From the NCBI RefSeq assembly GCF_011392115.1, contig NZ_JAAJBT010000009.1, positions 1-64,000 on the forward strand: a stretch of DNA of 64,000 nt, given 5' to 3'. Within the stretch, counting starts at the first letter, position 1; every line of letters starts with the position of its first letter. A program made the position numbers and the translations under genes. The notes beneath the pieces were generated by a model. It saw only the letters and a program-made list of their open reading frames with translations, ran no database searches and was not told the DNA's origin. This DNA comes from Flavobacterium difficile (lineage in GTDB: Bacteria; Bacteroidota; Bacteroidia; Flavobacteriales; Flavobacteriaceae). Shown piece after piece: positions 8,394 through 16,512 of this stretch.

Positions 8394-9278
8394 TTAGTTT
8401 CTTTTGTCTTCTCCCCAAAGTAGTTTTTTTCTTATCGTTCTCAGGAAACCTTCTTCTGGGAATTCTACAATTGAAATGTGGAAATCGGTTTTTTTAATAG
8501 ATAGTGTAGTTTCGTTAGAAACAGAAGTAATCCTAGAATCTAAAGAAACTAAATATTGTTCTTCTCTTCCTTTTATTTTTAAGGTTAGTTCCGAATCATC
8601 AGGAATTATTAATGGTCGGGCTGTTAAATTATGTGGCGCAATTGGTGTAATTACCAAGCAATTGGCAGTTGGCATAATTACGGGTCCGCCACAACTCAAT
8701 GAATATCCAGTAGAGCCAGTTGGCGTAGATATTATTAGTCCATCAGCCCAATAAGAATTTAAGTATTCATTGTTTATATAGGTTTCAATCGTAATCATAG
8801 ACGTCGTGTCTTTTCGGGAAACCGTTATTTCGTTTAAGGCAAAATTGATGTCTTCTAAATCTATGTTTTCAGGATTAGAATATAAACTTACTAAAGTTCT
8901 TTTAGATAAAGTAAAATCGTTAACAAGTACTCTTTGTAAAAGATTTTCAATATTTTCTTCTTGTACTGTAGCTAAAAATCCTAGTCGACCTGCATTAATT
9001 CCAATAATTGGTAAATTTGAATCTCTTACAAAAGTAGCAGCTCTTAATATGGTTCCATCGCCACCAATACTAATTAAATAATCGAAATTTTTTTTCAAAC
9101 ATTCATGTGAATCAAACGTTGGGAAAACAGTTGTAAGTACATTATTTTCCAGTAATTTTTCATAAAACACCTTATAAAAACAAACCTCAATATTTTTTTC
9201 TTCTAAAAACGCCACCACTTTTTCTACTATAGAATGCGTGTTGTTTTGATAGTACTGACCAAATACGGCTATTTTCAT
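8394..9278 (-). CDS. nadK: NAD kinase
   Basis: The 294-residue enzyme phosphorylates NAD to NADP in the cytoplasm. The GGDGT catalytic motif is at residues 72-76, followed by INAGRLGFLATV and the second signature STPTGSTGYSLSCGGPVI. Length and order match bacterial NadK. Its ATG lies 11 bases downstream of the CBS-domain gene, so both are likely in one transcript, and the pair precedes the porG-uppS-bamA group as in other flavobacteria. NADPH supply has no direct link to outer-membrane assembly; the grouping is probably one of growth-related housekeeping genes. Confidence 0.96.
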   Translation of the reverse strand: MKIAVFGQYYQNNTHSIVEKVVAFLEEKNIEVCFYKVFYEKLLENNVLTTVFPTFDSHECLKKNFDYLISIGGDGTILRAATFVRDSNLPIIGINAGRLGFLATVQEENIENLLQRVLVNDFTLSKRTLVSLYSNPENIDLEDINFALNEITVSRKDTTSMITIETYINNEYLNSYWADGLIISTPTGSTGYSLSCGGPVIMPTANCLVITPIAPHNLTARPLIIPDDSELTLKIKGREEQYLVSLDSRITSVSNETTLSIKKTDFHISIVEFPEEGFLRTIRKKLLWGEDKRN

Positions 9279-9289
9279 TTTAAGAAATT

Positions 9290-9949
9290 TTAAATATTTA
9301 AATATTTGTCTAAATAATCTGAACGCTCTTTTAAACCTGCTAAATAGGAATCTTCTTGATGTTCCGACAAAATCGTGTAGTTGTATCTTCTAAACGTTTG
9401 TATGATTTCATTAAAATTACTTTGCGAAATTTTTAATGTTATTTGTGTGCTGTTTTGTGAGATGTTCGATATGAAAACGCCTAACACTTTTGCATCATTA
9501 CTTTCTACAATCTGACAAATTTGACTAAAGGTAAAATCGGTAGATTCTTTCTCAATCACTATAATGCCGCCGTCTTCTTTAACAAACGTAGTTTCGTTTA
9601 AAAAGTGAAGTACATCATCTAATTCGTAAAATCCAACGTACTGGTTTTTTTCATCTAAAACAGGTAATAAATTGGTGTTGTTTTTAGAAAATTCTTCAAA
9701 AACATCAAACCAATTCATGTTGTTGCGTACAAAAAAGCGATGTAAATTGTACTTGTGATCGTTAATAAGATGGGAAGTTGTTAGTATTTCCGTATCTTCT
9801 TTAGCAATTGATCCGATATAAATGTCTTGTTCTAAAACAGGAAAATGAGAATAATTAAAATCTAAAAACAAATTTTCTGCGTCAGCAATAGAATCGTTGA
9901 CTTGTAAGGGTTTGAATTGATTATTTAAAAAATCTGTAATTTTATCCAT
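9290..9949 (-). CDS. CBS-domain protein with C-terminal ACT-like segment
   Basis: This 219-residue cytoplasmic protein carries two CBS motifs (roughly residues 10-60 and 72-125), which usually form a pair that binds adenosyl ligands. Residues about 130-205 (IIVIEKESTDFTFSQICQIV onward) resemble an ACT-type regulatory fold. No catalytic domain is present, so it is probably a ligand sensor or regulator; its target is unknown. The ATG at 9949 is preferred because the longer frame to 9964 would need a TTG codon. A good promoter lies just upstream and nadK follows 11 bases after the stop, suggesting a link to nucleotide status. Confidence 0.85.
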   Translation of the reverse strand: MDKITDFLNNQFKPLQVNDSIADAENLFLDFNYSHFPVLEQDIYIGSIAKEDTEILTTSHLINDHKYNLHRFFVRNNMNWFDVFEEFSKNNTNLLPVLDEKNQYVGFYELDDVLHFLNETTFVKEDGGIIVIEKESTDFTFSQICQIVESNDAKVLGVFISNISQNSTQITLKISQSNFNEIIQTFRRYNYTILSEHQEDSYLAGLKERSDYLDKYLNI

Positions 9950-9961
9950 AAATGATTGGTT

Positions 9962-9993
9962 CAAAACTATTGCAAATTAAGCAAAAAATACAA
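9962..9993 (-). promoter_or_regulatory. Promoter of the CBS-nadK operon
   Basis: On the minus strand a TTG (9993-9991) is followed after 21 bases by TAGTTTTG (9969-9962), matching the Bacteroidota promoter TTG-N19-21-TAnnTTTG. The ATG at 9949 lies 12 bases downstream of the -7 box, giving a very short leader. Confidence 0.6.
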
Positions 9994-10013
9994 ATTACTT
10001 AGTTTTTTGTTTG

Positions 10014-10021
10014 TATTTTTG
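10014..10021 (+). promoter_or_regulatory. pdxJ promoter -7 element (TATTTTTG)
   Basis: TATTTTTG fits TAnnTTTG and lies 18 bases before the pdxJ ATG. No well-spaced TTG is visible. The 90-base region between the divergent CBS gene and pdxJ thus holds back-to-back promoters. Confidence 0.5.
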
Positions 10022-10039
10022 TACAAATAAAACACATTT

Positions 10040-10753
10040 ATGACAAAGTTATCTGTTAATATTAATAAAATTGCAACACTAAGAAATGCCCGTGGAGGTA
10101 ATGTTCCTGATTTGTTGCAAGTTGCAAAAGATATTCAAAAATTTGGTGCGAACGGAATTACCATTCATCCCCGTCCTGATGAACGTCATATTACTTATCA
10201 AGACGCACGAGATTTAAAAAATGTAGTGCATACAGAATACAATATTGAAGGAAATCCACAACATAATTTTATTGATTTAGTTTTAGAATGTAAACCAGAT
10301 CAAGTGACTTTAGTGCCAGATGCTATTGGAGCCATTACTTCAAACGCAGGTTGGGATACAGTAACACACCAATCGTATTTAAAAGAAGTGGTGCAAGAAT
10401 TTCAAAGAAACAACATTAGAGTTTCTATTTTTGTTGACCCAATTGAAGCAATGGTTGATGGTGCAAAGGAAACAGGTTCAGACAGAATTGAATTGTATAC
10501 CGAAGTTTTCGCTCATCAATACGGTTTAGGTAATTATGCTGCCATAGAACCTTTTGTAAAAGCAGCAATTAGAGCAAACGAATTGGGTTTAGGAATCAAT
10601 GCCGGACACGATTTAAGTTTAGATAATATTAAATTTTTTAAAGATAATATTCCGAATTTATTAGAAGTTTCAATCGGACACGCTTTAGTTTCAGAATCGC
10701 TATATTTAGGTTTTGAAAATGTAGTGAACATGTATTTACAAAGGTTGAAGTAA
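10040..10753 (+). CDS. pdxJ: Pyridoxine 5'-phosphate synthase
   Basis: The 237-residue TIM-barrel enzyme condenses 1-deoxy-D-xylulose 5-phosphate with 3-amino-2-oxopropyl phosphate to form pyridoxine 5'-phosphate, the last ring-forming step of DXP-dependent vitamin B6 synthesis. Signatures include LSVNINKIATLRNARGG at the N-terminus, the FGANGITIHPRPDERHI stretch, VSIFVDP, and the C-terminal GINAGHDLSLDNI and EVSIGHALVSE phosphate-binding loops. The need for DXP is notable because dxs is in this window while isoprenoid synthesis looks mevalonate-based. An esterase gene follows 101 bases downstream on the same strand. Confidence 0.97.
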   Translation: MTKLSVNINKIATLRNARGGNVPDLLQVAKDIQKFGANGITIHPRPDERHITYQDARDLKNVVHTEYNIEGNPQHNFIDLVLECKPDQVTLVPDAIGAITSNAGWDTVTHQSYLKEVVQEFQRNNIRVSIFVDPIEAMVDGAKETGSDRIELYTEVFAHQYGLGNYAAIEPFVKAAIRANELGLGINAGHDLSLDNIKFFKDNIPNLLEVSIGHALVSESLYLGFENVVNMYLQRLK

Positions 10754-10854
10754 AAAGTAAAAACTTAAAAGGTAAGTTTAGTCTTTGAAGTTCGACTTGG
10801 ATTTCATTCTACTCTTTTGCGGTCTAAAATTTATAGAATTAATTATTTATTAAA

Positions 10855-11613
10855 ATGCTATATTCAAAAATAGAAGGACAAGGAAAACCGTTTTTAATCA
10901 TTCACGGATTTTTAGGAATGTCTGATAATTGGAAAACTTTAAGCACGCAATTTGAAAATTTAGGGTTTGAAATGCATCTGCTAGATATGAGAAACCATGG
11001 AAAAAGTTTTCATTCCGACGATTTTAGTTATGAAGTGATGGTAGAAGATGTGAAAGCGTATGTCGATTTTCATAAATTAGAAAACATCACTCTTTTAGGA
11101 CATTCCATGGGTGGAAAAATTGCCATGTTGTTCGCCACGCGTTATCCAAATTTACTTGAAAAATTAATTGTAGCTGATATTGGCCCGAAATATTACGCGC
11201 CACATCATCAAAGTATATTAGCCGCATTAAATGCAGTGGATTTTTCCAAACAACCTAGTAGGGCGGAAGTAGATGAAATCATTTCTGCATACATTTCCGA
11301 TTTTGGAACCAAACAGTTTTTGTTGAAAAATTTATATTGGGTAGAACCCGGACAATTAGGTTTCAGGTTTAATTTGAAAGTTTTTAACGAAAAAATTACC
11401 GAAATTGGTACGGCACTCCCGTTTGAAAGTCATTATGAGAAACCTGCTTTGTTTCTTCGCGGCGATAAGTCGGATTATATTTTAGATGCCGATTTTGAAA
11501 CCATATATTATCATTTTCCAAAAGCTACAATTACTACTATTCCTAATGCCGGACATTGGCTACACGCCGAAAATCCAAAGGCCTTTTATTACGAAGTTGA
11601 AAAATTTCTATAA
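10855..11613 (+). CDS. Alpha/beta hydrolase (YbfF-like esterase)
   Basis: This 252-residue cytoplasmic protein has the alpha/beta hydrolase layout: HGFLG oxyanion loop (residues 17-21), nucleophile elbow GHSMGG with S84, an acidic residue in the later strand region around FLRGDKSDYI, and the catalytic histidine in NAGHWLHAENP near the C-terminus. It most resembles the YbfF acyl-esterase group, whose members hydrolyse short- to medium-chain acyl esters or acyl-CoA; the substrate here is not known. The 101-base gap before it holds no ORF and only a weak TACTCTTTTG-like promoter. It follows pdxJ on the same strand. Confidence 0.88.
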   Translation: MLYSKIEGQGKPFLIIHGFLGMSDNWKTLSTQFENLGFEMHLLDMRNHGKSFHSDDFSYEVMVEDVKAYVDFHKLENITLLGHSMGGKIAMLFATRYPNLLEKLIVADIGPKYYAPHHQSILAALNAVDFSKQPSRAEVDEIISAYISDFGTKQFLLKNLYWVEPGQLGFRFNLKVFNEKITEIGTALPFESHYEKPALFLRGDKSDYILDADFETIYYHFPKATITTIPNAGHWLHAENPKAFYYEVEKFL

Positions 11614-11650
11614 AATTTATTATGCATACATAATATTTTCCTTAAAAAAA

Positions 11651-11680
11651 TTGTAAATTTCATAATTAATGTTAATTTTG
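11651..11680 (+). promoter_or_regulatory. Promoter of the FadL-SGNH operon
   Basis: TTG at 11651-11653, a 19-base spacer and TAATTTTG at 11673-11680 give a full match to the Bacteroidota promoter. The FadL ATG lies 37 bases downstream of the -7 box. Confidence 0.65.
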
Positions 11681-11717
11681 AAATAAATATAACGTATAAA
11701 CTAACTAAATTTAAATT

Positions 11718-12974
11718 ATGAGAAAATTATTTTCTTTATCATTACTTACTTTGGCGTCAGCTACTATGTTCGCAGGTGGATATAGAGTTTCGATCCAAGG
11801 TCAGAAACAATTGGCGATGGGACATACCGGAGTTGCAGTTGTAAATAGTGCAGAGGTTGCTTTTTTTAACCCTGCCGGGATGTCTTTTTTAGATAAAAAA
11901 TTCAATTTATCTGTAGGTGGTAACGCACTTTTTGCTAAAACAAGATTTCAAAGTTCACAGTTCAATCAAACGGCTGCTACAGATAACGTAGGTACGCCAT
12001 TTAGTTTGTATGCTACTTATAAAATTAACGATTGGGTTTCTGCTGGTTTAGCAGTTTATACTCCTTACGGTTCGTCAGTAGAATGGAATCAAGATTGGGC
12101 TGGAGCGCATTTAGTAAACAACATTGATTTACAAGCGATTTTCATTCAACCTACTATCTCTTTCAAAATAGAAGATAAATTTAGTATTGGTGGTGGACCG
12201 ATTTTTGTACAAGGTAGTGTAAATTTCAATAGAAACTTAACTCCAAATCCAGTTTTGTCTAACAACGGAAGTGGTACAGATGTTACTTTAGATGCATCAG
12301 GTATTTCTGCAACAGGTTATAACATTGGTATGATGTTTAAATTAACGAACCAAGTTATGTTAGGTTTAGATTATCGTTCAGAAATTATCATGGAAGCAAG
12401 AGGTGGAAGTGCAAATTTTGCAGATGTTCCAGCTATCGCATCAGCTAGTTTTACGAACACAACGTTTAGTGCAGATTTACCTTTACCAGCAGAAATTACA
12501 GCGGGTATTTCTTATAGACCAACAGATAAATGGTTATTTGCTTTCGATTATAACTACACAAAATGGGACGTGTATAAATCTTTAGATGTAGATTTTGATA
12601 ATACTTTACCAACGTCTGTAAACCCAAGAAATTACAAAAATGCAAGTACGTACCGTTTAGGAGCTCAATACCAAGCTAATGATAAATTTACGTTCAGAGC
12701 AGGTTGGTATTTCGACGAAAGTCCAGTACAAGACGGATATTTTGCACCAGAAACTCCAAGAAATGATTCTAACGGATACACTGGAGGTTTAACTTATCAA
12801 GTAAATAGCAAATTAGGTATCGACTTATCGTTCTTATATTTACATTTTGATCAAGTAGATAATTCTTACGATTATTTTGATGATCCAACAACAACTACAG
12901 GATTGTCATCTTTCGGTGGAACATACAAATCTTCTGTATTCTCTCCAGGTATCGGAATTACTTACGGTTTCTAA
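11718..12974 (+). CDS. OmpP1/FadL family outer-membrane transporter
   Basis: The 418-residue outer-membrane barrel has a signal peptide (MRKLFSLSLLTLASATMFAG) and the FadL N-terminal pattern GGYRVSIQGQKQLAMGHTGVAVVNSAEVAFFNPAGM, where the NPAGM motif is diagnostic. Barrel strands continue to the C-terminal GIGITYGF with terminal Phe. FadL proteins let long-chain fatty acids or other hydrophobic compounds diffuse laterally into the membrane. The next gene, an SGNH-hydrolase lipoprotein, starts 18 bases after the stop and has no promoter of its own. The pair may release and import acyl groups together, though the actual substrate is not shown by the sequence. Confidence 0.93.
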   Translation: MRKLFSLSLLTLASATMFAGGYRVSIQGQKQLAMGHTGVAVVNSAEVAFFNPAGMSFLDKKFNLSVGGNALFAKTRFQSSQFNQTAATDNVGTPFSLYATYKINDWVSAGLAVYTPYGSSVEWNQDWAGAHLVNNIDLQAIFIQPTISFKIEDKFSIGGGPIFVQGSVNFNRNLTPNPVLSNNGSGTDVTLDASGISATGYNIGMMFKLTNQVMLGLDYRSEIIMEARGGSANFADVPAIASASFTNTTFSADLPLPAEITAGISYRPTDKWLFAFDYNYTKWDVYKSLDVDFDNTLPTSVNPRNYKNASTYRLGAQYQANDKFTFRAGWYFDESPVQDGYFAPETPRNDSNGYTGGLTYQVNSKLGIDLSFLYLHFDQVDNSYDYFDDPTTTTGLSSFGGTYKSSVFSPGIGITYGF

Positions 12975-12992
12975 TTTAAAAAAATATACAAA

Positions 12993-14552
12993 ATGAAAAA
13001 TAAATTTATAGCATTAGCAGCTTTAGCAATTGGTTTTGCAAGTTGTGAACCAGAATTTGAAAAAGAAGTTACAGCAGATTATTCAGCTGGTGAAGCCGAT
13101 TTTTCTTCTTATGTAGCCGTTGGTAACTCGCTTACCGCAGGTTTTATGGACAATACGGTTTCAAGAGTGGGACAAACTTATTCTTACCCAAATCTTTTAG
13201 CACAACAATTTGCTTTAGTAGGTGGTGGTGCTTTTACTCAGCCTTCTTTTGCAGAAGACGTTAATAACTTAGGAGGTTTTGCAGGTCAGCCTGGTTCAAC
13301 CAGATTAGTAATTGATGCTACTCAATTAAATGCTGACGGAACTAGAGGTGCGGTAGAGCCAATCGCAGGTGCTTCTACTATTACTTTAACGCCTCAAGCT
13401 AAAGCGTATAACAATATGGGAGTTCCTGGCGCAAAATCATTTCATTTAGGCATTCAAGGGTATGGAGCATTAAATCCATATTTTGCTAGACATGCTACAA
13501 CGCCAACGGCAACTGTTTTAGGTGATGCTATGTCAAAAGCTCCTACTTTCTTTACTAACTGGATTGGTTCAAATGATGTTTTAGCTTATGCTACTTCAGG
13601 TGGTGTTGGTGTAGATCAAAATGCTGCTGGTAATACAAACCCTACAACTTATGGTTTCAATGATATTACAAATGCAAATACGTTTAATAGTGTGTACAGT
13701 ACTATTGTGAATACTTTAACTTCAAACGGTGCTAAAGGTGTGGTGTGTACGATTCCAAGTGTTACTTCAATTCCGTTTTTTACAACTGTTAAATATAATC
13801 CAATTCCAGATGCGGCACTTTCTGCAAATCCTAATATAGCATTAATTACTTCTTTACATCAATTTTTAGCATTAGCTACTAATGGTAGAATTTCTCCTCT
13901 TAATGTTGCAGATGGATTGCCAAATGCTGTGATAATTAACGATGAGACATTATCTGATTTAGGTACTCAAATTACTGCTTTTGCTAATGGGTCTGGGAAT
14001 CCTATCCTTATTGCAAACGCATCTACTTTAGGAAATTTGTATGGTAGAGCGCGTAGTGCAACTTCTTCTGATTTAATAGTTTTGCGTGCAAGCTCAATTA
14101 TTGGTCAAGTTAATACTTCAGCTCCAGCTCCATTTAACGTAAATGGGGTAACATTACCATTATCAGATCAGTTTGTTTTGATCCCTTCTGAATTAACAGC
14201 AATTTCTAATGCAACAGCGGCTTATAACAATTCGATTATCTCTATTGCCGATGCCAAAAACGCAGCGGCTGGAAAAACAGTTGTAGCTGTGGCAGATATG
14301 AATGCTATCTTAGCCAAATTAGTTTCAGGTTTAAAAATTGAAACAGGTTCTATTTATACAGCTAACTACTTCGGTGGTTCTGCTACAGAAGGACAAGTAT
14401 TGTTTTCTTTAGATGGAGTACATCCAAATGCTCGTGGATATGCAGTAATTGCTAATGAAATCATTAAAGTAATTAATACTAAATTTAAAGCGAATTTACC
14501 ATTACAAAATCCAACTTATTTCCCAGGAATTAACATTCTTCCTACCAACTAA
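12993..14552 (+). CDS. SGNH/GDSL hydrolase-type lipoprotein
   Basis: This 519-residue protein starts with a lipoprotein signal (lipidated C18 in GFASC). Block I of the SGNH fold reads VAVGNSLTAG, so the usual GDS is GNS with nucleophile S46. The block III Asn is in NWIGSNDVLAY, and block V DGVHPNARGY supplies the catalytic Asp-His pair. Members are esterases or lipases that cleave acyl or acetyl groups; this one should be anchored in the outer membrane or periplasm. About 200 residues between blocks III and V are extra compared with minimal SGNH enzymes. It is co-transcribed with the FadL barrel, suggesting a linked lipid-uptake role. Confidence 0.88.
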   Translation: MKNKFIALAALAIGFASCEPEFEKEVTADYSAGEADFSSYVAVGNSLTAGFMDNTVSRVGQTYSYPNLLAQQFALVGGGAFTQPSFAEDVNNLGGFAGQPGSTRLVIDATQLNADGTRGAVEPIAGASTITLTPQAKAYNNMGVPGAKSFHLGIQGYGALNPYFARHATTPTATVLGDAMSKAPTFFTNWIGSNDVLAYATSGGVGVDQNAAGNTNPTTYGFNDITNANTFNSVYSTIVNTLTSNGAKGVVCTIPSVTSIPFFTTVKYNPIPDAALSANPNIALITSLHQFLALATNGRISPLNVADGLPNAVIINDETLSDLGTQITAFANGSGNPILIANASTLGNLYGRARSATSSDLIVLRASSIIGQVNTSAPAPFNVNGVTLPLSDQFVLIPSELTAISNATAAYNNSIISIADAKNAAAGKTVVAVADMNAILAKLVSGLKIETGSIYTANYFGGSATEGQVLFSLDGVHPNARGYAVIANEIIKVINTKFKANLPLQNPTYFPGINILPTN

Positions 14553-14573
14553 GTTAGCGTTTTAAATAAAATT

Positions 14574-14609
14574 AAAAATAGGCATCATTTTTGGTGCCTA
14601 TTTTTTTAT
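14574..14609 (+). terminator. Terminator after the SGNH lipoprotein gene
   Basis: AAAAATAGGCATC pairs with GGTGCCTATTTTT (one T-G wobble) and the 3' arm runs into a T-tract. It closes the FadL-SGNH operon. Confidence 0.85.
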
Positions 14610-14638
14610 ATTTACACTCTAATTACAAGCAAAAAACC

Positions 14639-14983
14639 ATGAAAAACTATCTTATCAAATTACTTATCTCAACGGTATTAATAGTTGTGATATCACATTT
14701 CTTAAAAATTGAAATTACAAATTATACTGCCGCGATACTTATGGCATTTGCCTTATCGGTATTAAATACTTTTTTAAAACCCATTTTAGTCTTTTTTACC
14801 ATACCGGTTACCATAATGTCTTTAGGTTTGTTCCTGTTAATCATTAACGCAGTAATTGTTAAAATTGCCGATTATTTTATAGACGGAATTTCAGTGCCCA
14901 CTTTTTTAACGGCTATTATTTTTAGTATAGTGTTGTCTGTTTCTCAGTATATTTTAAATAAAATTTTTATAGATAAAAAGTAA
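14639..14983 (+). CDS. Small four-helix membrane protein (phage holin 4_2 / DUF360 family)
   Basis: This 114-residue, very hydrophobic protein has four predicted transmembrane segments (about residues 5-22, 29-46, 54-76 and 88-108). The pattern FALSVLNTFLKPILVFFTIPVTI with GLFLLIINAVIV is typical of the PF04020 family. Despite the family name such proteins are chromosomal, widespread in bacteria and of unknown function; nothing phage-like is near. I chose the ATG at 14639, because a longer frame from 14591 begins inside the preceding terminator hairpin. The next gene, tig, has its own promoter. Confidence 0.85.
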   Translation: MKNYLIKLLISTVLIVVISHFLKIEITNYTAAILMAFALSVLNTFLKPILVFFTIPVTIMSLGLFLLIINAVIVKIADYFIDGISVPTFLTAIIFSIVLSVSQYILNKIFIDKK

Positions 14984-15016
14984 ATCTTTAAATCTAAAAT
15001 TCAATAAATCAAAAAC

Positions 15017-15056
15017 TTGTATGGGTTGCAAAAATTATATAATTTTGCAACCCATA
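15017..15056 (+). promoter_or_regulatory. Trigger-factor promoter overlapped by a 14-bp inverted repeat
   Basis: TTG at 15017-15019, 20 bases, then TAATTTTG at 15040-15047 form a good Bacteroidota promoter 34 bases before the tig ATG. A perfect inverted repeat covers the spacer and the -7 box: TATGGGTTGCAAAA (15020-15033) and TTTTGCAACCCATA (15043-15056) with a 9-base centre. Transcription should start near the end of the right arm, so it is better placed as a DNA operator than as an RNA hairpin in the tig leader. It could also end the upstream transcript, but only four T follow closely. Confidence 0.6.
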
Positions 15057-15081
15057 TTTTATACTTCAAAAAATTAATAAA

Positions 15082-16410
15082 ATGAACATTAGAAAAGAAC
15101 ACATTGACGCGTTAAATGCCGTTGTAAAAATTACAATTGGTAAATATGAATATACTGAAAAAATTCAAAATTTTTTAGAAGTAAAAAGAAAAACGGCTAC
15201 GCTTCCTGGATTTAGAAAAGGGAAAACGCCAATGGAAGTTATTAAAAAACAATTTGAAAAACCTGCAATTATTGAAGAAGTAACGCAATTGGTGAACAAA
15301 GGTTTAAAAGACTATATCGCAAAAGAAAAATTAGACTTATTAGGTAGTGCATTGCCAAGAATTAACGAAAATTTTGATTGGACAGCAGATGAATTAACTT
15401 TTGAATACGAATTAGGAATTGCACCAGAATTTTCTGTAGATTTAGCAAGAGCAGCTGGAGTAACTCGTTATAAAATTATTGCTGACGATGCTTTATTAAA
15501 CGAGCAAGTAGAAAGAATTCAAAAACAATACGGTAAAATCCTTACGGAAACCGAAGTAAAAGAAGGTTTCGAAATTAACGGAACGTTCTCTAACGAAGAA
15601 AAAAACATTAATAATCAAGCTTTAATTGGTTTAGATATTTTTGCAGATGCAAAAACGGGTAAGCAATTTATTGGAAAAAAAGTAGGTGATGTAGTAACTT
15701 TACAAACTAAAGGTTTATTTAACGACGACCACCAATTAATGGATTATTTAAAAGTGTCTCATGATGAGGTGCATGGATTAGATATTGAAGTTAACTTTAC
15801 AATTGACGCTATTCAATCTATCGAAAAAGCAGAACTAAATGACGAGTTATTCTCGAAATTATTCCCTAATGGTGAAGTAACAACTGTTGAAGGTTTAAAA
15901 GAAAGAATCAAAGAAGATGCAGAACAACAATTCGTGCAACAAGCTGATCAAAAGTTTTTAAACGATGTTACTGAAGCTTTATTAGAAACTACAAAATTTG
16001 ATTTACCAGAAACCTTCTTAAAAAAATGGATTCAAACTATTGGTGAAACGCCATTAACGGCTGAACAAGCTGAAGTGGAATTTGCTAAATCTGAAAAAGG
16101 ATTACGCTACCAATTAATCGAATCTAAAATATTCACTCAAAATAACTTACAAGTTAGATTCGAAGAATTAAAAGACTTTACTTCGGGATTAATCAGACAG
16201 CAAATGGCACAATTTGGTCAAGCGAATGCTACTGATGCTGAGGTTGACGGAATCGTTTCTAGAGTGATGTCAAATCAAGAAGAAATTAAGCGTATTTCTG
16301 ATCAAGTGTTAACCTTAAAAATGATCGACTTATACAAAACAAACGTTAAGGCAGTTGAAAAAGAAGTAAACTATCAAGATTTTGTTAAAGCTATGTATGG
16401 CGAAATGTAA
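15082..16410 (+). CDS. tig: Trigger factor
   Basis: The 442-residue ribosome-associated chaperone binds nascent chains as they leave the exit tunnel. The N-terminal ribosome-binding tail includes the conserved GFRKGKTPMEVIKKQF, which matches the family GFRxGxxP signature. A diverged FKBP-like middle section lies around residues 150-245 and a long helical C-terminal domain fills the rest. The Bacteroidota version is known to have a poorly conserved prolyl-isomerase domain, and key FKBP aromatic residues are not obvious here. It begins the tig-clpP-clpX cluster; a hairpin separates it from clpP, so co-transcription may be only partial. Confidence 0.95.
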   Translation: MNIRKEHIDALNAVVKITIGKYEYTEKIQNFLEVKRKTATLPGFRKGKTPMEVIKKQFEKPAIIEEVTQLVNKGLKDYIAKEKLDLLGSALPRINENFDWTADELTFEYELGIAPEFSVDLARAAGVTRYKIIADDALLNEQVERIQKQYGKILTETEVKEGFEINGTFSNEEKNINNQALIGLDIFADAKTGKQFIGKKVGDVVTLQTKGLFNDDHQLMDYLKVSHDEVHGLDIEVNFTIDAIQSIEKAELNDELFSKLFPNGEVTTVEGLKERIKEDAEQQFVQQADQKFLNDVTEALLETTKFDLPETFLKKWIQTIGETPLTAEQAEVEFAKSEKGLRYQLIESKIFTQNNLQVRFEELKDFTSGLIRQQMAQFGQANATDAEVDGIVSRVMSNQEEIKRISDQVLTLKMIDLYKTNVKAVEKEVNYQDFVKAMYGEM

Positions 16411-16426
16411 TATTGATAAAAATTAG

Positions 16427-16466
16427 TATATTTGAACGTCAATCCATTTTGGTTTGACGTTTTTTA
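16427..16466 (+). terminator. Hairpin between tig and clpP (terminator or leader element)
   Basis: AACGTCAA (16435-16442) pairs with TTGACGTT (16454-16461), extended by CCA/TGG after one mismatch, and is followed by a T-run: a plausible terminator for tig. A -7-like TATATTTG sits directly before it at 16427-16434 without a well-spaced TTG. If that box is used, the hairpin would lie at the very start of the clpP mRNA. Confidence 0.65.
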
Positions 16467-16512
16467 TATTAAAACGAAACTTAAAACCACAAACTTTTAA
16501 ATACAATTTAAA

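Noticed and set aside
8404..8754. 116-codon open frame on the plus strand across nadK
   Set aside because: It is antisense to conserved NAD kinase motifs, and its translation has no family features.
10754..10854. Possible heptad array or promoter after pdxJ (AAGTTTAGTCTTTGAAGTTC region)
   Set aside because: AGT/ACT copies are present but not in a steady 7-bp phase, and the promoter match (TACTCTTTTG) has a wrong spacing.
14639..14983. Phage holin family name suggested a prophage remnant
   Set aside because: PF04020 proteins are ordinary chromosomal membrane proteins, and no other phage gene, integrase or attachment site is nearby.
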